Of a stretch of 64,000 bases of DNA, positions 1 through 10,100 are shown piece after piece; the first letter of the stretch is position 1, and each line of letters opens with the position of its first letter. The notes beneath the pieces are model-generated. The model was not told the origin of the DNA and searched no databases. It worked only from the letters and a program-made list of their open reading frames with translations. The stretch is taken from positions 248,001-312,000 of the forward strand of contig NZ_JARVWS010000002.1 of the NCBI RefSeq assembly GCF_029846275.1, in the 5' to 3' direction. Origin of the DNA: Nocardioides sp. CER19. Its GTDB lineage: Bacteria; Actinomycetota; Actinomycetes; Propionibacteriales; Nocardioidaceae. The translations under genes and the position numbers were made by a program.

Positions 1-284
1 ACGCTCGGCGGGTGCTGCTCGTGGAGCACGGTGCCTTCGTCGTGCCGCTCGTGCTGGCGGGCGCGTCCGTCGGGCTGGCGGCGGCCGTCCTGCTGGGCCC
101 CCACCTGGTCCGCTCCGAGGTCGGGGCGGCGCCGGTTCCGCCCGCGGTCGCCACTGTGCCCTGGGCAGCGGAAGGCGTGCTCTTCGGCGGCCTGCTGGCC
201 GCCTCGCTGGTCCTGACGGCGGTCCTCACGTTCCTCCAGGTCCGCCGTTCGAGCCCGGCCGACCTGCGCGCGGGTGACCTCTGA
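1..284 (+). CDS. ABC transporter permease, 3' end (FtsX-like), partial
   Basis: This is the C-terminal part of a membrane protein whose start lies outside the window. About 93 residues are visible. They form two hydrophobic helices separated by a short proline- and valine-rich loop, and end in a basic tail with the pattern VRRSSPADLRAGDL. That is the usual ending of FtsX/MacB-type permease subunits, where the last helix is followed by a short R..PA..LR motif. The stop codon overlaps the next gene's ATG by one base (TGATG), so the two permeases are translationally coupled and probably form one exporter complex. The ATPase gene is presumably upstream of the window. The family call rests on the tail and the neighbour, and the substrate is unknown. 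Confidence 0.7.
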   Translation, partial: ARRVLLVEHGAFVVPLVLAGASVGLAAAVLLGPHLVRSEVGAAPVPPAVATVPWAAEGVLFGGLLAASLVLTAVLTFLQVRRSSPADLRAGDL

Positions 285-2956
285 TGCCGAGGTCACGGCT
301 GCACCCGGCAACCATCCGAGGACGCCTCCGCAGCGACCGGGGGCTCCTCGTCCTCGTGGCACTCGTGGTGGCGGTCACGACCGCGCTGACCGCTGCCGTG
401 CGGCCCCTGGGCGAGCGCACGGCCGACCGCGCCATCGCCGCCACGGTGCGCGACGCCGGATCGCGCGGCGACGTCGTGGCCACGGCGCCGCAGGGCTACG
501 ACGACCCGACCGGCACCAAGCGTGAACCGCTCTCCGACGTGCAGCTGCGCAACGATGCCGAGTACGCGCACTACGTGCTGCCACCTCGATTGAAGGCCGT
601 GCTGCGGCCCGGGATCGCGACCCTGACCACGCCGCCGCTCCACCTCCTCGACGACGGCCCGGGGCGATACCTGAGGTTGGTCTACGTCGACACCCCCGCC
701 GGTCCACCGGCGGTGACCTACACGGCGGGAGGTCCGCCGCGGGGCAGCGTCGGGCCGCAGCGAGCCGGTCTGACGGTGCGACCCGGCCCCGAGCCGTGGC
801 CCGTGCAGGTCGGGCTGGCCGAGGACGCGGCGGCAGCGCTCGGCCTCGGTCCGGGCGACCGCGTGCCGGCCGAGGACGAGCAGCACCGGCGGTTCACGAT
901 CGTGGTCAGCGGGGTCTACGCCGCGACGGACCCGGCCGCGGATGCGTGGCACGCGTCGACGCAGCTGCTGCATCCGACGGTGGCGGTCGCGGACGGCGTC
1001 CCGAGCGCCTCGGCAGCCGCCCTGGTCACGGCTGCGTCGCTGCCGGACCTGCGGGTCGGCGTACCCGCCGACGACCTGACCTACCAGGTCGCGTTCACCC
1101 CGCAGCCCTCGCTCATCCGCTGGCACGAGTCGGCCGCGGTGGAGCGAGCGATCGTGGCGTTGCAGGCCTCCGGCCGCTCCTCCCGCGGTGACATCACCTG
1201 GGACAGCCTGCTGGTCGGGGTGCTGGACGCCGGACGCGCGAACGTCGCCTCCGCCCGCGGTCAGGCCGAGGTGCTGCTCCTCGGGCTGCTCGCCTGTGCG
1301 CTGCTGGTGCTCGTCCTTGCCGCCCACCTCCTCGTACGCCGCCGCCGGGGATCCGTGGTCCTGGCCCGGGAGCGTGGCGCGGGATTGCCCGGGATCGGGC
1401 TGGAGCTCCTGATCGAGGCCGTGGTCGCCGCGGGAAGCGGCGCCCTGGTCGGCCTGGCGGTCACCTGGCTCCTGGTCGGGGACGTCGGCTGGGCCTGGTC
1501 GGTGCCGGTGGTCGTCGCGGCCGCGTCGGCGACGCCGATCCTGGGCGTGCTCGCCGCTGCCCACGCCACGAGCGCGCCGCGGATCCGAGCGAACCGCTCG
1601 GCGCGGCGCGCGGCGCTTCGCGCTCGGCGACTGCAGCGCGCCGCGCTCGAGGTCGCGGTCATCGGGGTGGCGGTGCTGTCGTTCGTCGCTCTGCGTCAAC
1701 GCGGCCTGGGCGACCTGACGGCCGCCAGCGCGGTCGTGTGGTGGGCGGTGGCGGGCACTGTCGTGGTGATTCGGCTGGTCCCGCACGCGGTCCGCCTCCT
1801 GCTGCGGAGTGCCCGCCGCTCGACCGGGGAGGTTCGCTTCCTCGTGGCGGCCCGGCTGGCCGAAGCCGGTGCCAGAGCACTGCCGCTGCTGGTCGTGGCG
1901 GTCGCCGTCGCCCAGCTCGCGCTCGGCGTCGTCCTCGCGGCTACCGAGCGGGAGGGCCAGTCGGCCGGGGCGCTGGAGGCCGTCGGCGGCGACGCCCGGC
2001 TCACCGCCCCTCCCGACCCAGCGGTGGCTGAACTCGCGACGTCGGTCGCGAAGGCGCCTGGCGTCCGCGCCGCTGTGGCCGCGCGCGTCGCCGACGACGT
2101 GGAGGCGTCCTCGCGACGCGGCGCCGAGACGGTGCGGCTGGTCGTCGTGGACCCGGCGGACTACGAACGCCTCCTCGCCGCGAGCTCGCTGCCCGGCCGC
2201 ACCGAGCTCGCGCGGCTGCGCTCTGCGGTGGCGGAAGGCGGTCGCGTGCCGGCGCTGCTGGTCGGCGACGCCGACCTGCGCGACGGCCTCGTGCTGCAGT
2301 GGGAGCGGACCAGCGTCGCTGTCGACGTGGTCGGCGAGGCTCCTCGCGTGGACGCGTCGGTTGGTCCGGTCGTGGTCGTGGCCGCGGCCGCCTTCGCTGA
2401 CGCGGGCGCCGTGGCGGAGCCCGACACGGTCTGGGCCCTGGGTCCGGGGGCGGCCGCCGCGGTGAGGGCCAGCGCGGGCCGGTTCGGCTCCGTCGTCACC
2501 TACGCCGACGTCCTCCACGAGCGGCGCCACGCGCCGCTGGCCTCGGGTCTCGTCGTGTTCGCCGCGGCCTCGGCCGGGCTGCTGCTGATCTTCGCAGTCC
2601 TCGGCGTGGCGCTCGCCGCCGCGATCGAGGCACCTGCCCGCAGCGAGTCGTTGGGACGGCTCCGCTCGCTCGGGCTCCCCGACCAGGGTCTTCGTCAGGT
2701 CCTGGTCGGCGAGCTCCTGGCCCCTGCTCTCGTCGCCGTGCTCGCCGGGCTCGCGCTCGGGATCGGGGGCGCGTACGCGACGTTCGGCCGGCTGTCGCTC
2801 GAGCAGATCACCGGGGCGGCCGACTCGACCGAACCCACCGTTCCCTGGTGGCTGCTCCTGAGCGGCGCGGTCGTCCTGGCGGCGGTGTTCCTGATCGCCC
2901 TCACCGAGTGGCGGCGCGTGCGCCGGCAGCCACTCGCCCAGCTGTTGCGCAGCTGA
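284..2956 (+). CDS. FtsX-like ABC transporter permease
   Basis: The product is an 890-residue inner-membrane permease. It has one helix near residues 17-40, a large extracytoplasmic domain to about residue 325, and several helices from about 330 to 540. A second soluble region follows, then a last group of three helices from about residue 750. Two helix blocks, each followed by a basic loop (LVRRRRGS; RSESLGRLRSLGL), fit the duplicated FtsX/MacB-PCD plan. Such proteins usually form lipoprotein- or peptide-exporting ABC complexes, or mechanotransmission complexes that do not transport. The ATG overlaps the upstream permease stop, so the two are co-translated. The substrate cannot be read from the sequence. 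Confidence 0.85.
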   Translation: MPRSRLHPATIRGRLRSDRGLLVLVALVVAVTTALTAAVRPLGERTADRAIAATVRDAGSRGDVVATAPQGYDDPTGTKREPLSDVQLRNDAEYAHYVLPPRLKAVLRPGIATLTTPPLHLLDDGPGRYLRLVYVDTPAGPPAVTYTAGGPPRGSVGPQRAGLTVRPGPEPWPVQVGLAEDAAAALGLGPGDRVPAEDEQHRRFTIVVSGVYAATDPAADAWHASTQLLHPTVAVADGVPSASAAALVTAASLPDLRVGVPADDLTYQVAFTPQPSLIRWHESAAVERAIVALQASGRSSRGDITWDSLLVGVLDAGRANVASARGQAEVLLLGLLACALLVLVLAAHLLVRRRRGSVVLARERGAGLPGIGLELLIEAVVAAGSGALVGLAVTWLLVGDVGWAWSVPVVVAAASATPILGVLAAAHATSAPRIRANRSARRAALRARRLQRAALEVAVIGVAVLSFVALRQRGLGDLTAASAVVWWAVAGTVVVIRLVPHAVRLLLRSARRSTGEVRFLVAARLAEAGARALPLLVVAVAVAQLALGVVLAATEREGQSAGALEAVGGDARLTAPPDPAVAELATSVAKAPGVRAAVAARVADDVEASSRRGAETVRLVVVDPADYERLLAASSLPGRTELARLRSAVAEGGRVPALLVGDADLRDGLVLQWERTSVAVDVVGEAPRVDASVGPVVVVAAAAFADAGAVAEPDTVWALGPGAAAAVRASAGRFGSVVTYADVLHERRHAPLASGLVVFAAASAGLLLIFAVLGVALAAAIEAPARSESLGRLRSLGLPDQGLRQVLVGELLAPALVAVLAGLALGIGGAYATFGRLSLEQITGAADSTEPTVPWWLLLSGAVVLAAVFLIALTEWRRVRRQPLAQLLRS

Positions 2957-2990
2957 GGATCAGTGGGCGCGCCACCGACCGCTGCCGGCG

Positions 2991-5900
2991 TCAGGCCCCC
3001 AGCGAGGCCGGAGCCTCGACGCCCAGCTCGCGCAGCGCGGCGACGTACCGCTCGACGTTGCCGAGCTTGACCGACTCGTAGCCCCGCACCAGGTCGGGGA
3101 GCTCGGCGAGCTGCACGGCCCGGTCGTAGGACGCCTGGCCGAGGCCGGCGGCGAGGTCGGCGACCATCGCGCGATAGTGGTCGCGCAGCACGCGCTCGAC
3201 CTTGCGGACGTGGGCGTACCCGAAGAGGTCGGCGCGGGTGCCGCGGAGGAACTTCATCCGGGCCAACAGGCGCAGCGATCCGTGGGAGCGAGGCCCGAAC
3301 GACATCTTCTTGGTGCGCCCCATCGCGCGCAGCATCGGCGGGTGGAGCTTGAAGGAGACCGTGCCGCCCGGGAAGGAGTCGCCGGTCGCGGCAAGGAACT
3401 CCTCGTCGGTGAGGAGCCGGGCGACCTCGTACTCGTCCTTGTAGGCCGTCAGCTTGAACAGGTTGCGGGCGACGGCCTCGCTGAGTCGGGTCTCGGTGGT
3501 GACGGCGCGCTCGGCGGCGGCGACCTGCGCGACCAGGTCGACGTAGGCGTCGGCCAGCTTCTCGTCCTGGTAGCCGACGAGGTCGGTGGCGCGCTGGGTG
3601 ACCAGTCGCAGCACCTCACCGTCGAGGCCCGAGCTGGACACCGAGGCCGGTACGGGCAGCTCGCGCGCCGGGGTCGGAGCAGCGACGGCCGCTCCGGCGG
3701 CGCGGAAGGCGGCCGGGTCGGCCACGGCCACGCGGCCCCAGCGGAAGGCGGCGATGTTGGCGGCGACGGCGGTGCCGTTGATCTCGATGGCCTCCTCGAT
3801 GGCCGCCGCCGGCAGCCGGAGCGCACCGGTCTGGTGGGCGGCGCCGACGAGCAGGAAGTTCGCGGCGACGGTGTTGCCGAAGATCCGGTCGGCCGCCTCG
3901 AGGGCGTCGAAGTCGAACAGGTCGGCGCTCGCCGTACGGACCCGCTCCAGCAGGTCGGCCTCCTCGGGGTGCTGGACCGTCGGGTCGTAGACCATCGCAC
4001 CGGTGGGGGTGCGGCTGGTCGACACCACGGTCCGGGTCGAGGTCGCGCTCCCGAAGGCGAGGTTGCGCTCCTCGGCCAGGGTCAGCAGGTCGAACCCGAG
4101 GAAGCAGTCCGCCGAGCCGGGCGTGAGCCGGTTCGCGGGCTCGAGGTCGCCGGCGGCGAAGCGGAGGTGGCCGGTGACCGGGCCGGCCTTCTGGCTCAGG
4201 CCCGTCTGGTCGAGCGACTCGGTGGCGTACCCGGCGCGGAGCGCCGCGGTCGCGAGCACCTGGTTGACGGTCACGATCCCGGTGCCGCCGATGCCGACCA
4301 TGAAGACGTTCTGGGTCCCGGTCAGCGGCTCCTGGGCCGGGCCGGCAACGACGGCAGGCGGGGTCGGGAACCCTCGACGCTCGCCCTGCTTGCGCGCCCG
4401 GCGCGCCTTGCCCGACGTTCGGCGGCGCCGCGGCTCGGTCTCGACGGTCACGAACGACGGGCAGTCGCCGTCGAGGCAGCTGTAGTCGGTGTTGCAGGAG
4501 GTCTGCTCGATGCGGGTCTTGCGGCCGTACTCCGTCTCGACCGGCTGGACCGAGAGGCAGTTGCTCTTGGCGCCGCAGTCGCCGCAGCCCTCGCACACGG
4601 CCTCGTTGATCAGGACGCGCTGGGTGCGGGCCGGGAGAGCGCCCCGCTTGCGCTGGCGGCGGGCGTCGGCGGCGCAGTGCTGGTCATAGATCAGGACGGT
4701 CACGCCGGGGACGTCGCGCAGCATCCGCTGGGCCTCGTCGAGGCGGTCGCGACTCCACAGCAGCGTGCCGGGCGCGAGGTCGCGGCGACGGTGCCGGCTC
4801 GGGTCCTCGGCGCAGACGATGATCTTCTTCACGCCCTCGGTGGCCAGCTTGTGGGTCAGCTGCGGCACGGTGAGGGCGCCCTCGGCGTCCTGGGCGCCGG
4901 TCATGGCGACGACCTCGTTGTAGAGCAGCTTGTAGGTGATGTTCACGCCCGCCGCGATGCACGCCTGGACCGCCAGCTGCCCGGAGTGGAAGAACGTGCC
5001 GTCGCCGACGTTCTGGAAGATGTGCCCGGCGTCGGTGAACCACGCCTGGCCGATCCACTGCGCGCCCTCGCCGCCCATCTGGGTGACGCCGGTGACGGCG
5101 CTGTCCTCGCGGTCGGAGATGGTGACCATGACGTGGCAGCCGATGCCGCCGCCGCCCATGGACCCCTCCGGGATCGACGTCGAGCGGTTGTGCGGGCAAC
5201 CGCTGCAGAAGTACGCCGACCGGCTGGTCGACAGCAGCGGGAGCGGCGTGCGCTTGGGCGCGGGCGGCGTGATGGCCACGACGTCCTGGAGCAGGTGCCG
5301 CATCGGCGCCAGCAGGCGTCCGGCGGTGAGCTCGCCGTTGGCGGGGACGAGGGTGCGGCCGTCGGCGTCGCGCTTGCCGAGGATCTGCGGAGCGTTCGAG
5401 GTGCCGTAGAGGATCTCCCGGATCTGGGTCTCCACGAACGAGGTCTTGTCCTCGATCACCACGACCCGGTCCAGCCCGTCAGCGAACGCGCGGATCGTGT
5501 CGGGCGCGACCGGGCTCATCATGCCGAGCCGCAGGACGCGGATGCCGGCGTCCTCCAGGGCCTCGTCGGTGACGCCCAGGTCGGTCATCGCCTGACGCAT
5601 CGAGTCGAAGCAGCTGCCGGACGCGACGAAGCCGACGGTCGCGTGGGGCGGGTCGACCTCGAGGACGTCGAGCGTGTTCGCCACGGCGTACGCATGCACG
5701 AGCGCGGTCCGGGGGCCGACGAGGTCGGCCTCGGCGCTGACGATGGCGTCGGGCCGGACGACCATCGGGCGCTGCTGGTAGGCGTAGGGCGCGCCCTCCC
5801 ACTCGACGGTGGGAACGACCGGCGCCACGTCGCCGACCGAGGGGTCGACCACCCAGGCGCCGTCGGCCACGTCGGCCACGATCTTGAGCGCCACCACGCA

Positions 5901-6521
5901 GCCCGAGGTCCGCGACAGCTCGATGGCGTGCAGCCCGAGCGTCACGATCTCGGCGGCGTTGCGGGGGAAGAGGACGGGGATGCCGAGGGCGGCCAGCGAC
6001 CGCTCGCTGACCGCGGGCACCGTCGAGGACTTCGACGCCGGGTCGTCGCCGACCAGGAGCACGGCGCCACCGCGCGCGTTGACGCCATACATGTTGGCGT
6101 GCCGCAGGGCGTCGGTCGCCCGGTCCACGCCCGGACCCTTGCCGTACCAGAAGCCGGTCACGCCGTCGTGGGTGCTCGTGCCCAGTGGCAGCTCGATCTG
6201 GCTGCCCCACACGGAGGTGGCGGCGAGCTCCTCGTTGAGGCCCGGGACGAAGCGGACGTCGTTGGCGTCGAGGACGTCCTTCATGCCGCCGAGCAGCTTG
6301 TCGAGGCCGCCGAGCGGGCTGCCCTGGTAGCCGGAGACGAAGGACGCGGTCCGCAGGCCGCGGCGCCGGTCGAGAGCGCGGTGCTCCACGAGCAGGCGGG
6401 CGATCGCCTGGACCCCGGTCAGCAGCACCGGCGGCGCAGCGTGGCGGAACCGGTCGTCGAGGTCGTACGTCGTCCGCGGCTCGGGCGTGAGGTCGGCGGG
6501 CCGGTCGGCGGTGACGGTCAT
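2991..6521 (-). CDS. Indolepyruvate:ferredoxin oxidoreductase, fused one-chain type
   Basis: This is a 1176-residue thiamine-diphosphate, iron-sulfur enzyme. It oxidatively decarboxylates aryl-pyruvates or branched 2-oxo acids from transaminated amino acids to acyl-CoA, reducing ferredoxin. The N-terminal two thirds are IorA-like, with CSGCPHNRST before a TPP-binding region (GIGCHVM, MGGEGAQW). A cysteine cluster follows (VCEGCGDCGAKSNCLSV, then CNTDYSCLDGDCPSF). The C-terminal third is the IorB/gamma domain (GIGGTGIVTVNQ, DQTGLSQKAGPV). The length and domain order match the fused aerobic proteobacterial/actinobacterial form. It is divergent from an Lrp-type regulator 158 bp away, which probably controls it. 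Confidence 0.93.
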   Translation of the reverse strand: MTVTADRPADLTPEPRTTYDLDDRFRHAAPPVLLTGVQAIARLLVEHRALDRRRGLRTASFVSGYQGSPLGGLDKLLGGMKDVLDANDVRFVPGLNEELAATSVWGSQIELPLGTSTHDGVTGFWYGKGPGVDRATDALRHANMYGVNARGGAVLLVGDDPASKSSTVPAVSERSLAALGIPVLFPRNAAEIVTLGLHAIELSRTSGCVVALKIVADVADGAWVVDPSVGDVAPVVPTVEWEGAPYAYQQRPMVVRPDAIVSAEADLVGPRTALVHAYAVANTLDVLEVDPPHATVGFVASGSCFDSMRQAMTDLGVTDEALEDAGIRVLRLGMMSPVAPDTIRAFADGLDRVVVIEDKTSFVETQIREILYGTSNAPQILGKRDADGRTLVPANGELTAGRLLAPMRHLLQDVVAITPPAPKRTPLPLLSTSRSAYFCSGCPHNRSTSIPEGSMGGGGIGCHVMVTISDREDSAVTGVTQMGGEGAQWIGQAWFTDAGHIFQNVGDGTFFHSGQLAVQACIAAGVNITYKLLYNEVVAMTGAQDAEGALTVPQLTHKLATEGVKKIIVCAEDPSRHRRRDLAPGTLLWSRDRLDEAQRMLRDVPGVTVLIYDQHCAADARRQRKRGALPARTQRVLINEAVCEGCGDCGAKSNCLSVQPVETEYGRKTRIEQTSCNTDYSCLDGDCPSFVTVETEPRRRRTSGKARRARKQGERRGFPTPPAVVAGPAQEPLTGTQNVFMVGIGGTGIVTVNQVLATAALRAGYATESLDQTGLSQKAGPVTGHLRFAAGDLEPANRLTPGSADCFLGFDLLTLAEERNLAFGSATSTRTVVSTSRTPTGAMVYDPTVQHPEEADLLERVRTASADLFDFDALEAADRIFGNTVAANFLLVGAAHQTGALRLPAAAIEEAIEINGTAVAANIAAFRWGRVAVADPAAFRAAGAAVAAPTPARELPVPASVSSSGLDGEVLRLVTQRATDLVGYQDEKLADAYVDLVAQVAAAERAVTTETRLSEAVARNLFKLTAYKDEYEVARLLTDEEFLAATGDSFPGGTVSFKLHPPMLRAMGRTKKMSFGPRSHGSLRLLARMKFLRGTRADLFGYAHVRKVERVLRDHYRAMVADLAAGLGQASYDRAVQLAELPDLVRGYESVKLGNVERYVAALRELGVEAPASLGA

Positions 6522-6643
6522 CGGCTCTCCTGGTGCAGGGGGTCGGCGCCCCCGAGCATGCCGTCGACGTGGGCCCGGTCACAACTCTTGTCGTCGTCTG
6601 TGGCGACGATCCGCAATCTCCATCGTGATCGACGGCTGTGCCG

Positions 6644-6680
6644 CGCAACGAACGTGGTGTCGCGGTTAGAGTTCGTTGCG
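6644..6680. promoter_or_regulatory. Inverted-repeat operator over the Lrp gene start
   Basis: CGCAACGAAC (6644-6653) and GTTCGTTGCG (6671-6680) form a perfect 10-bp inverted repeat with a 17-bp spacer. The right arm overlaps a -10-like TAGAGT (6667-6672) and reaches the first base of the proposed GTG start. That position is expected for an autorepressor site, and it may also act on the divergent oxidoreductase gene. Confidence 0.65.
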
Positions 6681-7129
6681 TGACCGAGTTGGCGTCCATC
6701 GACCAGACCGACCGCGCGATCCTCGACCTCCTGCGCGAGAACGCCCGGCGTCCGCTGCGCGAGATCGCGGCGGCGGTCGGACTGACCGTCGCCCCGGTCC
6801 AGCGCCGGATCGCGCGACTCGAGGCGCTCGGCGTGATCGAGCGCTACACCGTCCAGGTCAACCACGGCCGGATCGCGACCGGCATCGAGGCGATGACCGA
6901 GCTCCAGTTCGCCGACGACCTCGATCTGGCGCAGATCATGGAGTTCGTCGCGCAGATCCCCGAGGTCGAGGAGGTCCTCACCCTCGCCGGCGATCCCGAC
7001 GCACTCGTGCGGATCCGCGTCGAGGGCGTCGAGGACCTGCGCCGGGTCGTCAGCTCGCTGCGCTCGGGCGGGGCCATCGCCAGCACGAAGACGCTCGTCG
7101 TCCTCGAGCAGTGGACCCGCAACGCCTGA
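6680..7129 (+). CDS. Lrp/AsnC family transcriptional regulator
   Basis: This 149-residue feast/famine regulator has an N-terminal winged helix (IDQTDRAILDLLREN, LREIAAAVGLTVAPVQRRI) followed by a RAM effector domain (about residues 70-145). I chose the GTG at 6680. It gives the standard family N-terminus and sits 7 bp after TAGAGT, which suggests a leaderless message. An upstream GTG at 6638 in the same frame would add 14 residues with no family match and would run through the operator. The gene is divergent from the indolepyruvate oxidoreductase, so amino-acid-responsive control of that enzyme is likely (inference). The effector is unknown. Confidence 0.9.
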   Translation: MTELASIDQTDRAILDLLRENARRPLREIAAAVGLTVAPVQRRIARLEALGVIERYTVQVNHGRIATGIEAMTELQFADDLDLAQIMEFVAQIPEVEEVLTLAGDPDALVRIRVEGVEDLRRVVSSLRSGGAIASTKTLVVLEQWTRNA

Positions 7130-7139
7130 CGGGGGCGAC

Positions 7140-7161
7140 CCGACGTCGAGTGCGACGTCGG
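7140..7161. terminator. Perfect 9-bp hairpin between the Lrp gene and gdh
   Basis: CCGACGTCG and CGACGTCGG are a perfect inverted repeat with a 4-base loop. It begins 11 bp after the Lrp stop and ends 37 bp before gdh. It may be a terminator without a T tract or, given the GACGTC core, an operator for gdh. Confidence 0.4.
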
Positions 7162-7198
7162 CCAGCGCGGCGCGTGCCGGACGGCTAGTGTCAGAAGG

Positions 7199-10100
7199 GT
7201 GTCAACGACGACGCGGCAGACATCAGAGCAGGCCAAGGAAGAACTGATCGACGAGGCCATCGAGCTGGCCCGATCAGGGAGGGGGACCGGCGGGCCACCG
7301 CACGACCAGATCGCTGATCTGCTGCGCGCCTACTACCGCCACGTGGCGCCGGAGGACCTCCTCGACCGTACCGACGTCGATGTCTACGGCGCGTTCGCCG
7401 CGCACTACAAGCTCGGCCTCGAGCGTCCCCAGGGCACCGCGCAGGTCCGGGTCAGCACGCCGACCCTCGCCGAGACCGGCTGGTCGGCCGGCGGGCACAG
7501 CGTGGTCGAGGTCGTCGTCGACGACATGCCGTTCCTCGTCGACTCGCTGACGATGGAGCTGTCGCGCCAGCTGCGCGACGTACACGTCGTGATCCACCCG
7601 GGCTTCGACGTCGTCCGCGACATCACCGGTGCGCTGCAGTCGATGGCCGTGGTGGCCGACGGCGCGCTGGAGCCGGAGGGCGAGGCGGTCCGCGAGTCGT
7701 GGATGCACGTCGAGATCGATCGGCTGCCTGCCGGTGACGACCCTGACGCGATCATCGAGGACATCCAGCGGGTGCTCCGCGACGTGCGCGAGGCCAACGA
7801 GGACTGGCGCAAGATGCACGCCCAGATGGAGGCCATCGCCACCCAGCTACGCACCGACCCGCCGCCGCTCGACGGCGACGAGGTGCGCCACGCCGCTGAG
7901 TTCCTGGAGTGGCTCGGCGACGAGCACTTCACGCTGCTGGGCTACAAGGAGTACAAGCTCGAGCGCCGCGGCGACGACGACTACCTGCGCGCGATCCCCG
8001 GCACCGGCCTCGGCATCCTGCGCGCCGACCAGGAGATGTCGGACTCCTCGGGCCGGCTGCCCGAGGCGGTCAAGGCCAAGGCCCGCGAGAAGACGCTGCT
8101 CGTGCTGGCCAAGGCCAACTCCCGGGCGACCGTGCACCGCCCGGCGTACCTCGACTACGTCGGCGTCAAGACCTTCGACGCCAACGGCGAGGTCGACGGA
8201 GAGCGTCGCTTCCTCGGCCTGCTCACCAGCGCGGCGTACACCGAGTCACTGATGCGGATCCCGCTCATCCGCGAGAAGGCCAAGGCGGTCCTCAAGGACA
8301 GCGGCTTCGACCCGCGCAGCCACGCCGGCCAGGCCCTGATGGACACCCTGGAGACCTACCCGCGCGACGAGCTGCTGCACACGCCCGTCGACGAGCTGGC
8401 GCCGATGGCCGAGGCGGCCATGAGCGCCCGCGAGCGCCGCGCGGTGAAGATGTTCATCCGGCGCGACACCTACGGCCGCTACGTCTCCGTCCTGGTCTAC
8501 CTGCCCCGCGACCGCTACAACACCGCGGTCCGCGAACGGTTCTCCCGCATCCTCCAGGAGCGCCTGCACGGCGAGTCGATCGAGTTCACCGTCCGCATCA
8601 ACGAGTCGACGACCGCCCGCGTCTACTTCGTCGTCCATCTCCCCACGGGCGACCACGTCCCCGACATCGACACCGTCGACCTCGAGCACCGCCTCGTCGA
8701 GGCCTCGCGCTCGTGGCGCGACGACTTCGCCCAGGCTGTGATCGCCGAGTACGGCGAGGAGCGCGGCACCAAGCTGGGCCGCCGCTACGCCCTCTCCTTC
8801 CCGGAGGGCTACAAGGAGGACTACTCCGCGCGCACCGCGGCGGCCGACCTCGGCCGGCTCGAGGCGATCCGCACCGACGGCCCCGACGACAGCGGCCTCG
8901 ACCTCTCGCTCTACGAGCAGCTCGACGCGAGCCCCGGCGAGATCAGGCTCAAGGTCTACCGGGTCGGCGACCCGCTCTCCCTCTCCCAGGTGCTGCCGAT
9001 GCTCGCCTCCATGGGCGTCGAGGTCGTCGACGAGCGACCCCACGAGCTCGAGGGACTGGAGCGGCGGTCGATCATCTACGACTTCGGCCTGCGGTACGGC
9101 GAGAACCTGCCCAGCGGCTCGCACGAGCTGTTCCAGGACGCGCTGCGCGCGGTGTGGGACGGGTTCAACGAGACCGACGGCTTCAACGGGCTCGTCCTCG
9201 CCGCCGGACTGACCTGGCGCCAGGCCACGGTGCTGCGCGCGTACGCGAAGTACATGCGCCAGTGCAACAGCCCGTTCGCCCAGGACTACATCGAGGGCGC
9301 CCTGCGCGGGAACGCCCACATCACCCGACTGCTCGTGTCGCTCTTCGAGGCGCGGTTCGACCCGGTCAGCGGGTCCCCGGACGAGGAGGAGCGCCTCCAG
9401 CGGCGGATCCTCGACGCGCTCGACGACGTGGCGAGCCTCGACCACGACCGGATCCTGCGCTCCTACCTCACCCACATCAAGGCGACGCTGCGCACCAACT
9501 ACTTCCAGAAGGACGCGGCGACCGGCGGACCGCACCCGTACCTGTCGCTCAAGCTCGAGCCCTCGGGCATCCCGGACCTGCCCCAGCCGCGACCGAAGTT
9601 CGAGATCTTCGTCTACTCACCTCGCGTCGAGGGCGTGCACCTGCGCTTCGGCCCGGTCGCCCGCGGCGGGTTGCGCTGGTCGGACCGGCGCGACGACTTC
9701 CGCACCGAGGTGCTCGGCCTGGTCAAGGCACAGATGGTGAAGAACACGGTCATCGTGCCGGTCGGCGCCAAGGGCGGGTTCTTCTGCAAGCAGCTCCCCG
9801 ATGCCTCGGACCGCGACGCGTGGCTGGCCGAGGGCGTGGCCTGCTACAAGACCTTCATCTCGGGGCTGCTCGACATCACCGACAACCTGGTCGACGGCAA
9901 GACCCTCCCGGCGCGCGACGTCGTGCGTCACGACGGCGACGACTCCTATCTCGTCGTCGCCGCCGACAAGGGCACCGCGACGTTCTCCGACATCGCCAAC
10001 GGCGTGGCCCACGACTACGGCTTCTGGCTCGGCGACGCGTTCGCCAGCGGCGGCTCGGTCGGCTACGACCACAAGGCGATGGGCATCACCGCCCGCGGCG

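Noticed and set aside
3177-6683. Long plus-strand open frame (1168 codons) across the indolepyruvate oxidoreductase
   Set aside because: It is the antisense shadow of a clear enzyme. Its product is low-complexity Gly/Val/Arg/Asp with no motifs, as expected from GC-rich codon bias.
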